A DNA stretch of 64,000 nucleotides from Aralia elata. Taxonomy: Eukaryota; Streptophyta; Magnoliopsida; Apiales; Araliaceae. Positions 37,001 to 48,761 of this stretch are shown here, in pieces. The position numbers and the translations under genes were made by a program. Position 1 is the first letter of the stretch; each line of letters opens with the position of its first letter. The notes under the pieces are model-generated. The model worked only from the letters and a program-made list of their open reading frames with translations, was not told the DNA's origin and did not search any database. Where the stretch lies: positions 62,001 to 126,000 of the forward strand of contig JAVJAP010000352.1 in NCBI GenBank assembly GCA_034770075.1, in the 5' to 3' direction.

Positions 37001-37356
37001 TAAATCGTTACCTTGAATGTTGGTGCGGTGAATTGGAAAAGTTCCATAACAGCAAAGAGTTGCTGGTTTAGTGACAAAGACAAAATATATAGCTGTAAAT
37101 GAAGTTGGAAGTTGATTGTTTGGATCAAAAGTTCATTACAGAACTAGGAATAGTTCCTAAGTCTCATCTTGGATTCAAACATGTGTTGCGGCACTTTCAC
37201 TTGATTAGAGGAATCATTGAAAGAGAAGAAGTCACTATAGAGATAGTGGACTCTCAAGAACAACATTGCATACCCATTTACTAAAGCTTTATCCAACAAC
37301 AGGATGATCGTCACTTAGAGAAGAAGGGTATTAGATACCATGATAATTGGCTTTAG
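34006..37356 (+). pseudogene. E5 gag-pol remnant (copia, E1/E3 family)
   Basis: The sequence begins inside gag at the point matching about 20432 in E3, so the 5' LTR, leader and first 30 or so codons are gone. Gag pieces (34124-34342, 34429-34659) are close to E3, and the first knuckle Cys pair and His are visible (CFHCNKPGH). At 35168-35175 the same 273-bp deletion as in E1 is present. Reverse transcriptase reads YVD-ILLI (about 36504) and RNase H is fragmentary. Many stops and frameshifts occur. The shared deletion and shared loss of one YVDD Asp group it with E1. Confidence 0.9.
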
Positions 37357-37370
37357 TGCAAGTGGGAGAT

Positions 37371-37494
37371 TGAAAGTAGTATGCACACAAACCAATCATA
37401 TTTGATATGATGTAACATATATTTTGTAATCTTATTCGATTATTAAAGGCATTTTCATTATCTACATAATGTTGTTATATTAATATGTGATAAA
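37371..37494 (+). repeat. E5 3' LTR, first part, cut by E6
   Basis: It starts TGAAAGTAGTATGCACAC after the polypurine tract AGTGGGAGAT (37361-37370). It breaks off at 37494, where E6 inserted. The last five bases, ATAAA (37490-37494), are the target duplication. Confidence 0.92.
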
Positions 37495-38226
37495 TGTAAG
37501 ATCCCGACTTTATAAAATAAAAGTTTATTATTTTCTTTATGATTATTCTTGTAAATAGTAAAATGCTTAATTGTTATAAATGATAGTTAAGGGTGTTATA
37601 TGCAAATTATCTGATAAACAGTGCATGTCGGGGAATATTCTTTTTGTTCGGGAATATTTTTTTTGTCGGAGAATATTATATTCGGTATCGTACGACGGCG
37701 CCGAAATGGCAATATTGTCAACGATAGTGGGCCCCATTGTCGGATACTGAAAACGACAGTATTTGTCAACAGTATTATCACCTGCAACTGTTGAAATACC
37801 CGGTAATAAAAAGAACAGTAAAACGCGTTAGTCCACAGTAGTACGCGGTATTTCACAAGCACACGGTGTTGCACAGTATTTTATATTATTGATTCAATAA
37901 TTAATAAAGTAGCTATTGCACAGTATTTTGATTCAATAATTATTACAGTAGTATCTGCATAATACTTTTTCATTATTTTGTCAGGACACTGTAACTCATA
38001 TTATTTGATATGATATTTAGCATTATTGACAATGTCTAGAAATTCTGTCAAGGAAAAAGGTTATTTAATTGCGCGCCGTTTATACGGAAGGCCCCCTTTT
38101 TCCTAGGAATGATCTGGTTGTCAATATTATAAGTCTATAATATTAACGGTAAATAATTGTTGAAAGTCTAAAATAGTGTTGATTAAAAATACGTGAAGCG
38201 TTTGTTGTAAGTTAACTTATTTTTCT

Positions 38227-38336
38227 GTGGGACCCACAATTTATTCCGTGGGACCCATAACTATTTGATCGGTGGGACCCACAAATTATTTTTGTAGAAT
38301 AATTTCTTCATATTTTATTTTTTTCGTGGGACCCAC
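38227..38336 (+). promoter_or_regulatory. Four GTGGGACCCAC palindromes upstream of the E6 TATA box
   Basis: Copies are centred at 38232, 38053+200 (that is, 38253, one change), 38277 and 38331. Each holds GGACCCAC, which fits the class I TCP transcription factor consensus GGNCCCAC, on both strands. The set recurs in the other LTR at about 45958-46070. Binding is inferred from the consensus only. Confidence 0.5.
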
Positions 38337-38803
38337 ATGTCATTCAATAGTAATTACCGTCAGTAAATAGTTAATTCAGTTTTTATTTTACCTTAAGGTT
38401 AAAAACCTAAGTGAAAGCATATTCTAAGAATATACTATGGCATAAAGTATATTAAAAGAATATGCCAAGGGTATAAGAGTAATAAACCAAGAAAATTTAG
38501 GGAAAAGACTATAATGCCCTCACCTTGATTTTCCTATAAATAGGGAGGGTTTGCTTAAGAAATTTTCACACCTTCATTGCTTATACTTCCTCTCTCTCTC
38601 TAAATTTCTTAAGTTCTCTTAGTGTGCTAGGCTATTGTGAGTATTTGTGAGAATACTAGTATTATCCGAAGTTAGTAAACTTCATAGAAAGTAACATCCA
38701 GTCACTTGTTAACTAAGGTAGGGAATATCATTTCTTTCATACTCACATATAATATCATTTGCTTTCATGTTCGTAAGTGATATTATACTCATAAAGGTTG
38801 TTA

Positions 38804-39162
38804 TTCATTCTGTATTAATTTATGGGGATAACCTGTCTGTGCGGTATGACGCATGCCTGGTGAATATCCTTTTGTATTCATTCCTTATTATTCTGTGGGG
38901 ATAACATGTATGTACGAGTGTCGTACCTGGTGAATATCCTTTTATATTCATTCTTTATTATTCTGTGGGAATAACCTGTATGTACGAGTGTCGTACCTGG
39001 TGAATATCCTTCTGTATTCATTCTTTATTACTCTGTGGGGATAACCTGTATGTACGAATGTCGTACCTGGTGAATAACCCTTTGTATTCATTACTTATTA
39101 ATCTTTTGTGGAAATAACCTATCTACGCGAATTATCGCATGACGGGTGAAAATCTATTTGCA
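38804..39162 (+). repeat. Five tandem repeats of about 70 bp in the E6 5' LTR
   Basis: Units start at 38804, 38877, 38947, 39017 and 39087 with ttcatt. They share gtggggataacctgtatg, acgagtgtcgtacctgg and tgaatatcc. The middle three are nearly identical at exactly 70 bp; the outer two are diverged. The set recurs in the 3' LTR from 46536. Confidence 0.9.
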
Positions 39163-40342
39163 GTTTCATATATTCTGTTATACTCGTATAACGTATCATT
39201 TCTTTTGTACTCTTTAAGGGATATCTTTTTCTTTCATATTTCTCCATTTATGATAAGAAATCTTTGTTTGTTTCCAAAACCTTATTTTTAAATGGAGAAA
39301 ATCCCTGAAAATTAGTAGAATATCCTTAATAGTTTGTGCTTCATCTAATATCTTTTCACTTGAATCTTTCTATTTCGTTTTATACGTTATAGTTGAAGCA
39401 TGTAATAATTTCTTGAATATCATTCTTGAATTTGACTCCACAATTTGGTCATCGTGTTGGCAATTTGGTCAATCTTCAATACTGATTAAATTATAAATCT
39501 TTTCTTATCCTTAATCTCACTGTATCATTGTCATCATCCTCATCCTCATACTTAAATTGTGGTGATAGTTCTCTTTGGCCCGTAGTGCAAAGATGAACTG
39601 GCGTGACATGGTTCTGACCAAACTGTGTATTGGTATTATCATGACTTTTGGTGTTACAAACAAAGGCGTATGGTGAAAGTTCTCTTTGGCCCGTAGTGCA
39701 AAGATGAACTGGCGTTTGGCATGATCATGACCGGTGATGTTACGAATAAATATCTTTGGCACGTAGTGCAAAGAGAGGCTGTTGAATATAAACTGTTGAT
39801 TTGGATGTTCATAAACAGGAATTGTTGATTGGTGTTACAGGGATAAAATATTGGTGGTGATCCTTTAATTTATAGAAGATGGTAGATATTATAATCTACT
39901 TGACTCTTCTAATGGATTGTTTGTTCCGCTGCAATTGTTGTTGTCGAACAATTAAAATATCTTTAAATCTCTGATTTAATTCTGTTGAAGACTAAAGATA
40001 ATTTTTTATTCTTCATTATCTTAGTCATGATATTTCTTACTGGGCTATTTGTGCTCACCCTTTTCCTTTTTGTTCCATTGTTCTCCTCAGGAAAAGAGAG
40101 TGTAGCGGGGACTAGCCGGGGAATGGAGTGATGGTCCGAGATAATAGAAGTGTCTCAATACCTTACTATTAGTGTGACAATAAGTGTATTGAGAATTTAA
40201 GATGTATTTGTATTGTGTTGTCGTATTTTGCACAACACTTATTAGTTGTAAATGGGAAAATTCATATTTATATTTGTATTTTGTGGAATGTTATTGGCGA
40301 CTCAAAATGGGTTGTATGGACCTATTTTGGGGGCGTCATAGT

Positions 40343-40354
40343 TGGTATCAGAGC
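40343..40354 (+). promoter_or_regulatory. E6 primer-binding site (tRNA-iMet type)
   Basis: TGGTATCAGAGC begins two bases after the 5' LTR. A 185-bp leader follows before gag. Confidence 0.92.
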
Positions 40355-40539
40355 TTAGGGATATGATTTCTGGTAGAGATCTAGGATTAGAACTAGGAGG
40401 GGAGAGACGAGTAAAATCCTTCGCTAGTGTGTCCTACCTAAGCTATTTTTAGTTATTTAAGTAATTGGTTTGGTTATAGGGACAAGATGTTGTATGTCTA
40501 TTTCTTTAACTAATCTTTGTTTTGTGATCACATTTCAGA

Positions 40540-43500
40540 ATGGCATCTGAAAACCAAGAGATTCACTATGAGACCATTGTGGCTGAAAACCAGGAAGCCA
40601 CAAATAATACGGGTGCAAACTCAGAACATCATGATGTTAATCATGATGCTAACAACCGGATGAATGATGAATTTTTTAGGAACTTCATGCAATACCTGCA
40701 GAACTAGGTGAAAAGAGCTCATGTCTACAATACTGGCAGAAACGCTGATAATGTACGGATGGTCACTGCCAAGCAGTTCAAAGAATTGGGACCACCTGAA
40801 TTTTTCGGCAAGCCAGATCCACTCAAGGCAGAGGCATGGCTTAAACAATTAACAAAGATATTTGATGTACTGCGTTGCACGGACGACCAAAAGGTTCCTT
40901 TTTCCACCTTTATGTTACGAGGAGAAGCAGATCATTGGTGGGAATCTGTGAAACGTACCCATCATTCGGCACTCGAGATGTCTTGGGTCGAGTTCCAGGA
41001 ATTATTTAACGAGAAGTATTTCCCGGAAAGTATTCGTCATATGAAGGAGGTAGAATTCATCAAACTGGAACAGAACAACATGACGGTGTCACAGTACGAA
41101 GCCAAGTTCACCGAGCTGTCGCGTTTTGCATCCCATTTGGTGGACACTGAGAAACGGATGACACGAATGTTCCTACGAGGTTTGAAACTAGAGATTCGCC
41201 AATATCTCGTTTCTCATAAAATTTGTATATACGCAGATGCTGTGGATAGGGCTCAAGTAGTGGAGCAGGAAAGAGGACTAATACAACCAGGAAGCAACAC
41301 CCAACCACGAGAGCAAAATCACGGTAATAATCGTAATTGTGGCAGCAATTATCGAAATAATGATAATCAGCGAGGAGGGAATCACAACACCGGAAATGGT
41401 AACCATTTCGGTGGTAATCCTGGCCCGGATAACAGAAGGAGTGAGTCAAGTGGCAACAATTCCAAGAAGAGGAGATTCAACAACAACCATGGAAAGTCAC
41501 CAACGTCAGCACCAGCACCAGTAGCAGTTTCGAAGGAAGGAGAACGACCACCTGTTAGATGTTTCAGGTGTGGGAAGGAAGGACACACAGTCCAAATTGT
41601 ACACAATCGCCATCCCAAGTATGTTACAATTATGGAAAGGAAGGCCATATAGCTCGCTTTTGTCATACAACGAAGTCAAGTCCAGCTGCAATGATGACAC
41701 CGAAGGCGGTCACGGACAAGTCAAAGTCTATGGTTCAAGGGAGAGCTTTTGTCGTGACGTCACAAAAAGCGCAGAATCTGAACGAGGTTATTACGGGTAA
41801 ACTACTTATTAACTCTTGTGAAGTCTATGCCTTATTAGATACTGGTTCTACCCACTCTTTTATTTCACCAACATGTGCTCAACGCCTGAATTTGACTCCT
41901 GAAAAATTAGATTTTGACTTATCTGTCGAAACACCATTAGCACAAACATTCGTTACATCTACAGTCTATAAATCTTACTTTGTTCAAATCGGCACCCTCA
42001 CATTACCTGTTGATCTTAACTCCTTGAACATGCATGAATTTGATGTGATTTTAGGAATTGATTGGTTAACTGCTCATCATGCTAAAATTGATTGCTTTCG
42101 TAAGGTCATTAGTTTTCATATTCCTAATCAACCTATTATGTGAATTCAAGCAACCAAACCATTGAAATTAATAACCATCATTTCTAGTCACAAAGCCATT
42201 CGTTTATTGAAAAACGGATGTCAAGCCTTTTTAGCCCATGTAACGGATTTAAATAAAAGTACGTCAGATTTGAAAAATATTTCTGTTGTTAATGAGTTCC
42301 CTGACGTATTTCCCAAAGAACTTCCTGGCCTACCCCCAGACCGTGAAATTGAATTTTGTATCGACCTTGAACCCGGTACGAAACCTATTTCCAAAACCCC
42401 ATATCGAATGGCTCCTATTGAACTTCAAGAGTTAAAAGTCCAACTACAGGAGTTGTTAGACAGCAGTTTCATACGTCCGAGTACTTCGCCTTGGGGTGCT
42501 CCTGTTTTATTCGTAAAGAAGAAAGACGGGAGTATGAGACTTTGCATTGACTATCGGGAGTTAAACCATGTCACCATCAAAAATAGGTACCTGTTACCTC
42601 GCATTGATGACCTGTTCGACCAGTTACAAGGTGCTCAATTCTTTTCAAAGATCGATCTTCGTTCTGGATATCATCAGTTGAAAGTTAAAACTGATGACAT
42701 TCTAAAGACTGCCTTCAGAACTCGGTACGGGCATTATGAATTCCTAGTTATGTCTTTTGGATTGACTAATGCTCCTGCTGCTTTCATGGATATGCTGAAC
42801 CGGATATTCAAGGAATATTTGGATCATTTTGTGGTTGTCTTCATTGATGACATTCTCATATATTCTAAAAGTCGTGAAGATCATGAGCAACACTTGAGGC
42901 TGATACTCCAAAAGCTTCGTGAAAACAAGCTATATGCTAAGTTGAAGAAATGTGAATTCTGGCTTGAGGAAGTTGCATTCCTTGGTCACTTGGTTTCTAA
43001 AGAAGGAATCTCGGTTGACCCGGCGAAGATTGAAGCAGTATCAAATTGGGAACAACCCAAGTCAGTAACCGAAGCACGAAGCTTTCTGGGTCTAGCTGGT
43101 TATTATCGGAGATTCGTAGAAGGATTTTCTCGAATAGCCATTCCATTAACTCAACTGACTTGGAAAAGCACAACATTCAAATGGAGCGAAGAATGCGAGA
43201 AGAGTTTTCAAGAACTCGAAAGAAGGCTCATTTCAGCACCTGTATTGGCAATTCCATCAGGATCAGAAGGATTTGTCATCTACAGCGACGCTTCAAGCAA
43301 AGGACTAGGTTGTGTTCTCATGCAACATGGGAAGGTTATAGCCTATGCGTCTCGGCAACTCAAGGAATATGAGAGGAATTATCCTACTCATGATCTAGAG
43401 TTGGCAACAGTCGTTTTCGCGTTGAAGATTTGGAGACATTACTTGTATGGAGAGAAAGTGGAGATCTATACAGACCACAAAAGTCTCAAATATTTCTTCA

Positions 43501-45214
43501 CCAAGAAAGAACTTAACATGCGACAGCGGCGTTGGCTCGAGCTGTTGAAAGATTATGACCATACCATCCAATACCATCCTGGAAAGGCGAACATAGTAGC
43601 TGACGCATTGAGTAGAAGATCATATGCAAGCACGAGTGCGTTACTGACATCGCAAAAGCTCATCTTGGATGATTTACAAAGGATGGAGATAGAGTTAAAG
43701 ACTCCAGGAACCCACGTGAAGGTAGCACATATACAGGTAGAACCGGCTTTAATCGACAAAATTAAAGCTGCTCAAGTTACAGACCCAGAGTTGATGTATA
43801 TGAAGAAAAAGGTACAAGAAGGTGCTATTCCAGAAGCAAGAGTCGACGAAGACGGAATACTTCGAGTCCACTCTAGATTGTGTGTTCCTAACGACCCTGA
43901 CTTGAAATATAAAATCATGATGGAGGCACACAACACACCATTTGCAATCCACCCTGGAAGTACCAAAATGTATCGTGATCTTCGACATACATTTTGGTGG
44001 AACAATATGAAGAGAGAGATTGCAGAGTTTATCGCAAGATGTTTAACTTGTCAACGTGTCAAGGCGGAGCATCAAGTACCAAGGGGTCCATTGCAACCAC
44101 TTGAGATTCCAGAATGGAAGTGGGAACACATCAACATGGATTTCGTGACAGGTCTTCCCAAAGTTTCTCAAGGCTTAGATGCAATTTGGGTCATTATAGA
44201 TAGATTGACCAAGTCTGCTCATTTCTTGCCTATACGAGAAAACTATTCACTTGAGCGTCTTGCTAGTATGTATATAAGCGAGATTATCAGATTGCATGGC
44301 ATGCCAGTATCCATAGTTTCTGATCGAGATCCTAGATTCACTTCACGATTTTGGGTCAGCTTGCAAAAAGCTATGGACACTGAATTACGATTCAGTTCTG
44401 CATATCATCCCCAAACAGACGGGCAATCGGAAAGGACTATTCAAACCCTTGAAGATCTATTAAGACTCTGCATACTAGACATCAAAGGAAGTTGGGACAA
44501 ATACTTGCCATTGGTGGAATTCTCTTACAATAACAGTTATCAAGCAAGTATAGGCATGACTCCCTTCGAGGCGTTGTATGGACGAAGGTGTCGATCTCCA
44601 GCATGTTGAGATGAAGTAGGTGAGGCAAAATTGTTGGGACCCGAGTTGATACGTATGACTACGGAAAAGATCCAAATGATCCGACAACGTATACAAACAG
44701 CTCAAGATCGACAAAGAGTTATGCCGATCTTCATCGAAGAGACGAGGAATTCAATGTCGGGGATCATGTATTTTTACGTGTTGCTCCGTGGAAAGGTGTT
44801 ACGCGATTCGGAAAGAGAGGAAAGCTTAACCCTCGATTTATCGGTCCATTTGAAATCCTCGACTGAGTAGGAACTGTGGCCTACAGACTCGCCTTACCGC
44901 CAAGCATGTCTCGTGTTCATAATGTTTTTCACATATCCATGCTACGTAAATATGTGAAAGATCCAAACCACATTATTGAGTTAGAACCAGACGAGATAGC
45001 AGAGGATTTGACGTACGAAAAGATACCTGTCAAGGTCTTGGATAAGAAGGAACAGATTCTACGATCAAAGGTTATACCTCAAGTCAAAGTTTTATGGAGA
45101 AACCATGATGTTGAGGAAATGACCTGGGAGTTAGAATCTGAAATGAGAGCAAGGTATCCTCACCTCTTCGAAATGCCAGGTACGTACGTCAATTTCGAGG
45201 ACGAAATTTCATAA
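40540..45214 (+). pseudogene. E6 gag-pol polyprotein (Tekay chromovirus), broken by stops and two frameshifts
   Basis: The ATG at 40540 follows catttcaga. Gag is interrupted by TAG at 40705-40707. The knuckle CFRCGKEGH is followed near 41592 by a one-base loss; the next knuckle reads CYNYGKEGHIARFC, with Tyr for its second Cys. Protease has LLDTGSTHSFIS. Reverse transcriptase has VKKKDGSMRLCIDYREL and FIDDILIYS (about 42840). RNase H has YSDASSKGLG. Integrase has an HHCC finger (ending CLTCQRVK), Asp in NMDFVTG, Asp in VSDRDPRF and Glu in GQSERTI. Further lesions are TGA at 42141-42143, TGA at 44607-44609, a one-base loss near 44711 and TGA near 44864. The C terminus, with KVLWRNHDVEEMTWELE, is chromodomain-like and would tether integration to heterochromatin. 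Confidence 0.93.
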
Positions 45215-45225
45215 GGAGGGGAGAT
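45211..45225 (+). promoter_or_regulatory. E6 polypurine tract
   Basis: ATAAGGAGGGGAGAT lies directly before the TG of the 3' LTR and overlaps the last codon region of pol. Confidence 0.88.
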
Positions 45226-48090
45226 TGTAAGATCCCAACTTTATGAAATAAAAGTTTATTATTTTCTTTATGATTATTCTTCTAAATAGTAAAGTGTTTA
45301 ATTGTTATAAATGATAGTTAAGGGTGTTATATGCAAATTATCTGATAAACAGTGCATGCCGGGGAATATTCTTTTTGTCGGGGAATATTTTTTTTGTTGG
45401 AGAATATTATATTCGGTATCGTACGACGGCGCCGAAATGGCAATATTGTCAACGATAGTGGGCCCCATTGTCGGATACTGAAAACGACAATATTTGTCAA
45501 CAGTATTATCACCTGCAACTGTTGAAATACCCGGTAATAAAAAGAACAGTAAAACGCGTTAGTCCACAGTAGTACGCGGTATTTCACAAGCACACGGTGT
45601 TGCACAGTATTTTATATTATTGATTCAACAATTAATAAAGTAGCTATTGCACAATATTTTGATTCAATAATTGTTACAGTAGCATCTGCATAATACTTTT
45701 TCATTATTTTCTCAGGACACTGTAACTCATATTATTTGATATGATATTTAGCATTATTGACAATGTCTAGAAATTCTGTCAAGGAAAAAGGTTATTTAAT
45801 TGCGCGCCGTTTATACGGAAGGCCCCCTTTTTCCTGGGAATGATCTGGTTGTCAATATTATAAGTCTATAATATTAACGGTAAATAATTGTTGAAAGTCT
45901 AAAATAGTGTTGATTAAAAATACGTGAAGCGTTTGTTGTAAGTTAACTTATTTTTCTGTGGGACCCACACTTTATTCCGTGGGACCCATTACTATTTGAT
46001 CGGTGGGACCCACAAATTATTTTTGTAGAATAATTTCTTCATATTTTATTTTTTTCGTGGGACTCACATGTCATTCAATAGTAATTACCGTCAGTAAATA
46101 GTGAATTCAGTTTTTATTTTACCTTAAGGTTAAAAACCTAAGTGAAAGCATATTCTAAGAATATACTATGGCAAAAAGTATATTAAAAGAATATGTCAAG
46201 GGTATAAGAGTAATAAACCAAGAAAATTTAGGGAAAAGACTATAATGCCCTCACCTTGATTTTCCTATAAATAGGGAGGGTTTGCTTAAGAAATTTTCAC
46301 ACCTTCATTGCTTATACTTCCTCTCTCTCTCTAAATTTCTTAAGTTCTCTTAGTGTGCTAGGCTATTGTGAGTATTTGTGAGAATACTAGTATTATCCGA
46401 AGTTAGTAAACTTCATAGAAAGTAACATCCAGTCACTTGTTAACTAAGGTAGGGAATATCATTTCTTTCATACTCACATATAATATCATTTGCTTTCATG
46501 TTCGTAAGTTGATATTATACTCATAAAGGTTGTTATTCATTCTGTATTAATTTATGGGGATAACCTGTCTGTGCGGTATGACGCATGCCTGGTGAATATC
46601 CTTTTGTATTTCATTCCTTATTATTCTGTGGGGATAACATGTATGTACGAGTGTCCGTACCTGGTGAATATCCTTTTATATTCATTCTTTATTATTCTGT
46701 GGGAATAACCTTGTATGTACGAGTGTCGTACCTGGTGAATATCCTTCTGTATTCATTCTTTTATTACTCTGTGGGGATAAACCTGTATGTACGAATGTCG
46801 TACCTGGTGAATAACCCTTTGTATTCATTACTTATTAATCTTTTGTGGAAATAACCTATCTACTGCGAATTATCGCATGACGGGTGAAAAATCCATTTGC
46901 AGTTTCATATATTCTGTTTATACTCGTATAACGTATCATATTCTTTTGTACTCTTTAAGGGATATCTTTTTCTTTCATATTTCTCCATTTATGATAAGAA
47001 ATCTTTGTTTGTTTCCAAAACCTTATTTTTAAATGGAGAAAATCCCTGAAAATTAGTAGAATATCCTTAATAGTTTGTGCTTCATCTAATATCTTTTCAC
47101 TTGAATCTTTCTATTTCGTTTTATACGTTATAGTTGAAGCATGTAATAATTTCTTGAATATCATTCTTGAATTTGACTCCACAATTTGGTCATCGTGTTG
47201 GCAATTTGGTCAATCTTCAATACTGATTAAATTATAAATCTTTTCTTATCCTTAATCTCACTGTATCATTGTCATCATCCTCATCCTCATACTTAAATTG
47301 TGGTGATAGTTCTCTTTGGCCCGTAGTGCAAAGATGAACTGGCGTGACATGATTCTGACCAAACTGTGTATTGGTATTATCATGACTTTTGGTGTTACAA
47401 ACAAAGGCGTATGGTGAAAGTTCTCTTTGGCCCGTAATGCAAAGATGAACTGGCGTTTGGCATGATCATGACCGGTGATGTTACGAATAAATATCTTTGG
47501 CACGTAGTGCAAAGAGAGGCTGTTGAATATAAACTGTTGATTTGGATGTTCATAAACAGGAATTGTTGATTGGTGTTACAGGGATAAAATATTGGTGGTG
47601 ATCCTTTAATTTATAGAAGATGGTAGATATTATAATCTACTTGACTCTTCTAATGGATTGTTTGTTCCGCTGCAATTGTTGTTGTCGAACAATTAAAATA
47701 TCTTTAAATCTCTGATTTAATTCTGTTGAAGACTAAAGATAATTTTTATTCTTCATTATCTTAGTCATGATATTTCTTACTGGGCTATTTGTGCTCACCC
47801 TTTTCCTTTTTGTTCCATTGTTCTCCTCAGGAAAAAGAGAGTGTAGCGGGAACTAGCCGGGAATGGAGTGATGGTCCGAGATAATAGAAGTGTCTCAGAT
47901 ACCTTACTGATTAGTGTGACAATAAGTGGGTATTGAGAATTTAAGATGTATATTTGTTTAAAATGTGTTGTCGTATTTTGCACAACACTTATTAGTTGTA
48001 AATGGGAAAATTCATATTTATATTTGTATTTTGTGGAATGTTATTGGCGACTCAAAATGGGTTGTATGGACCTATTTTGGGGGCGTCACA
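45226..48090 (+). repeat. E6 3' LTR
   Basis: This 2865-bp LTR is the partner of 37495-40340. TATAAATA is at 46266-46273. Between about 46509 and 46940 it carries roughly ten extra single bases relative to the left LTR, and more between 47830 and 47965. The open frame at 46585-46854 is a product of the repeats. Confidence 0.95.
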
Positions 48091-48758
48091 ATAAACCCAT
48101 AGTTTTAAGCAATGCTTTTAGAATCATGATGATAATGCTAATGAGATCTAAATTCTTAGAAAGCTTAAAACTAAAATCGTTCCTAATCGTTGGATTACTA
48201 AAAAGGGGATTAGTGAATCTGGATAGATTAGTACATACGTTGCTTGCTCTTATGAAGAGGATGATTGATCTCATAATCATTTGTGTGGAGACACTAAAGT
48301 AAGTATGTAGGTGCATATTGGAGAATAAGTTCACTGAACGTGACTCACTAAGGAATACCTAATGGAGTTTTACTCACCTATCAATAGGAATTCCTCTAGT
48401 GATAGTAGTACAAGTGATCATTGGACTTGAGATCATCATAGTATCTTATGTATGATGAGTTATACTTTGACATGTCACTTAAGACCTTTATGGTATATCA
48501 AAGGGTATGATTGGGTATAATAAGTTAGACATAGAGATAGGTGAATGATCAACAAAGAATCTACCACATCTAGTAAAAGATGTGAATGTCCTATGTGATT
48601 CGATAAATGACAGCTCAGTAGTCCTTGGCCAAGGCAGAATGAAATTAGAAAGGAGTTTCTAATTTGCATTATTTAGAGTTGTGCATTTGGGAATCGAAAT
48701 ACGTATAATTAAATAAAATAAGACTTGACAGTAATTCCATGTCTTATATTTAATTGGG
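48091..48758 (+). repeat. E5 3' LTR, second part, truncated at its right end
   Basis: It resumes with the target duplication ATAAA and follows the E1/E3 LTR sequence up to taattggg at 48758. About 1 kb of the usual LTR end is missing, including the part with the promoter TATA box. E7 sequence starts within two or three bases. Confidence 0.9.
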
Positions 48759-48761
48759 TAT

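Larger units (their letters stand above)
37495..40340 (+). repeat. E6 5' LTR
   Basis: It starts TGTAAGATCCCGAC and ends GGGGGCGTCATA; the 3' LTR has the standard CA end. TATAAATA lies at 38535-38542, about 200-300 bp after a cluster of GTGGGACCCAC palindromes. Five tandem units of about 70 bp lie at 38804-39162. A repeat of ctctttggcccgtagtgcaaag occurs at about 39570, 39680 and, shorter, 39750. Confidence 0.95.
37495..48090 (+). mobile_element. E6: Tekay-type Ty3/gypsy chromovirus
   Basis: The 10,596-bp element has LTRs of 2846 and 2865 bp, a tRNA-iMet primer site, gag-pol and a polypurine tract. The target duplication ATAAA lies at 37490-37494 and 48091-48095, and the two E5 LTR halves join cleanly across it. 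The order protease, reverse transcriptase, RNase H, integrase and C-terminal chromodomain-like segment is that of Tekay/Del chromoviruses. Base substitutions between LTRs are about 1%; an excess of single-base insertions in the right LTR is treated as a finding. Confidence 0.96.

Noticed and set aside
37596..37874. 92-residue minus-strand frame, also at 45327-45605
   Set aside because: It is in both LTRs of E6 on the antisense strand and has no recognised motif.
41108..41449. Antisense frames over E6 gag, such as 113 residues at 41108-41449
   Set aside because: They are shadows of the Asn/Gly-rich Gag segment on the plus strand.
46585..46854. 89-residue frame with repeated YVRVS and VNILLYS segments
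   Set aside because: It is a translation of the 70-bp tandem repeats in the E6 3' LTR, and it exists only because of the single-base insertions there.
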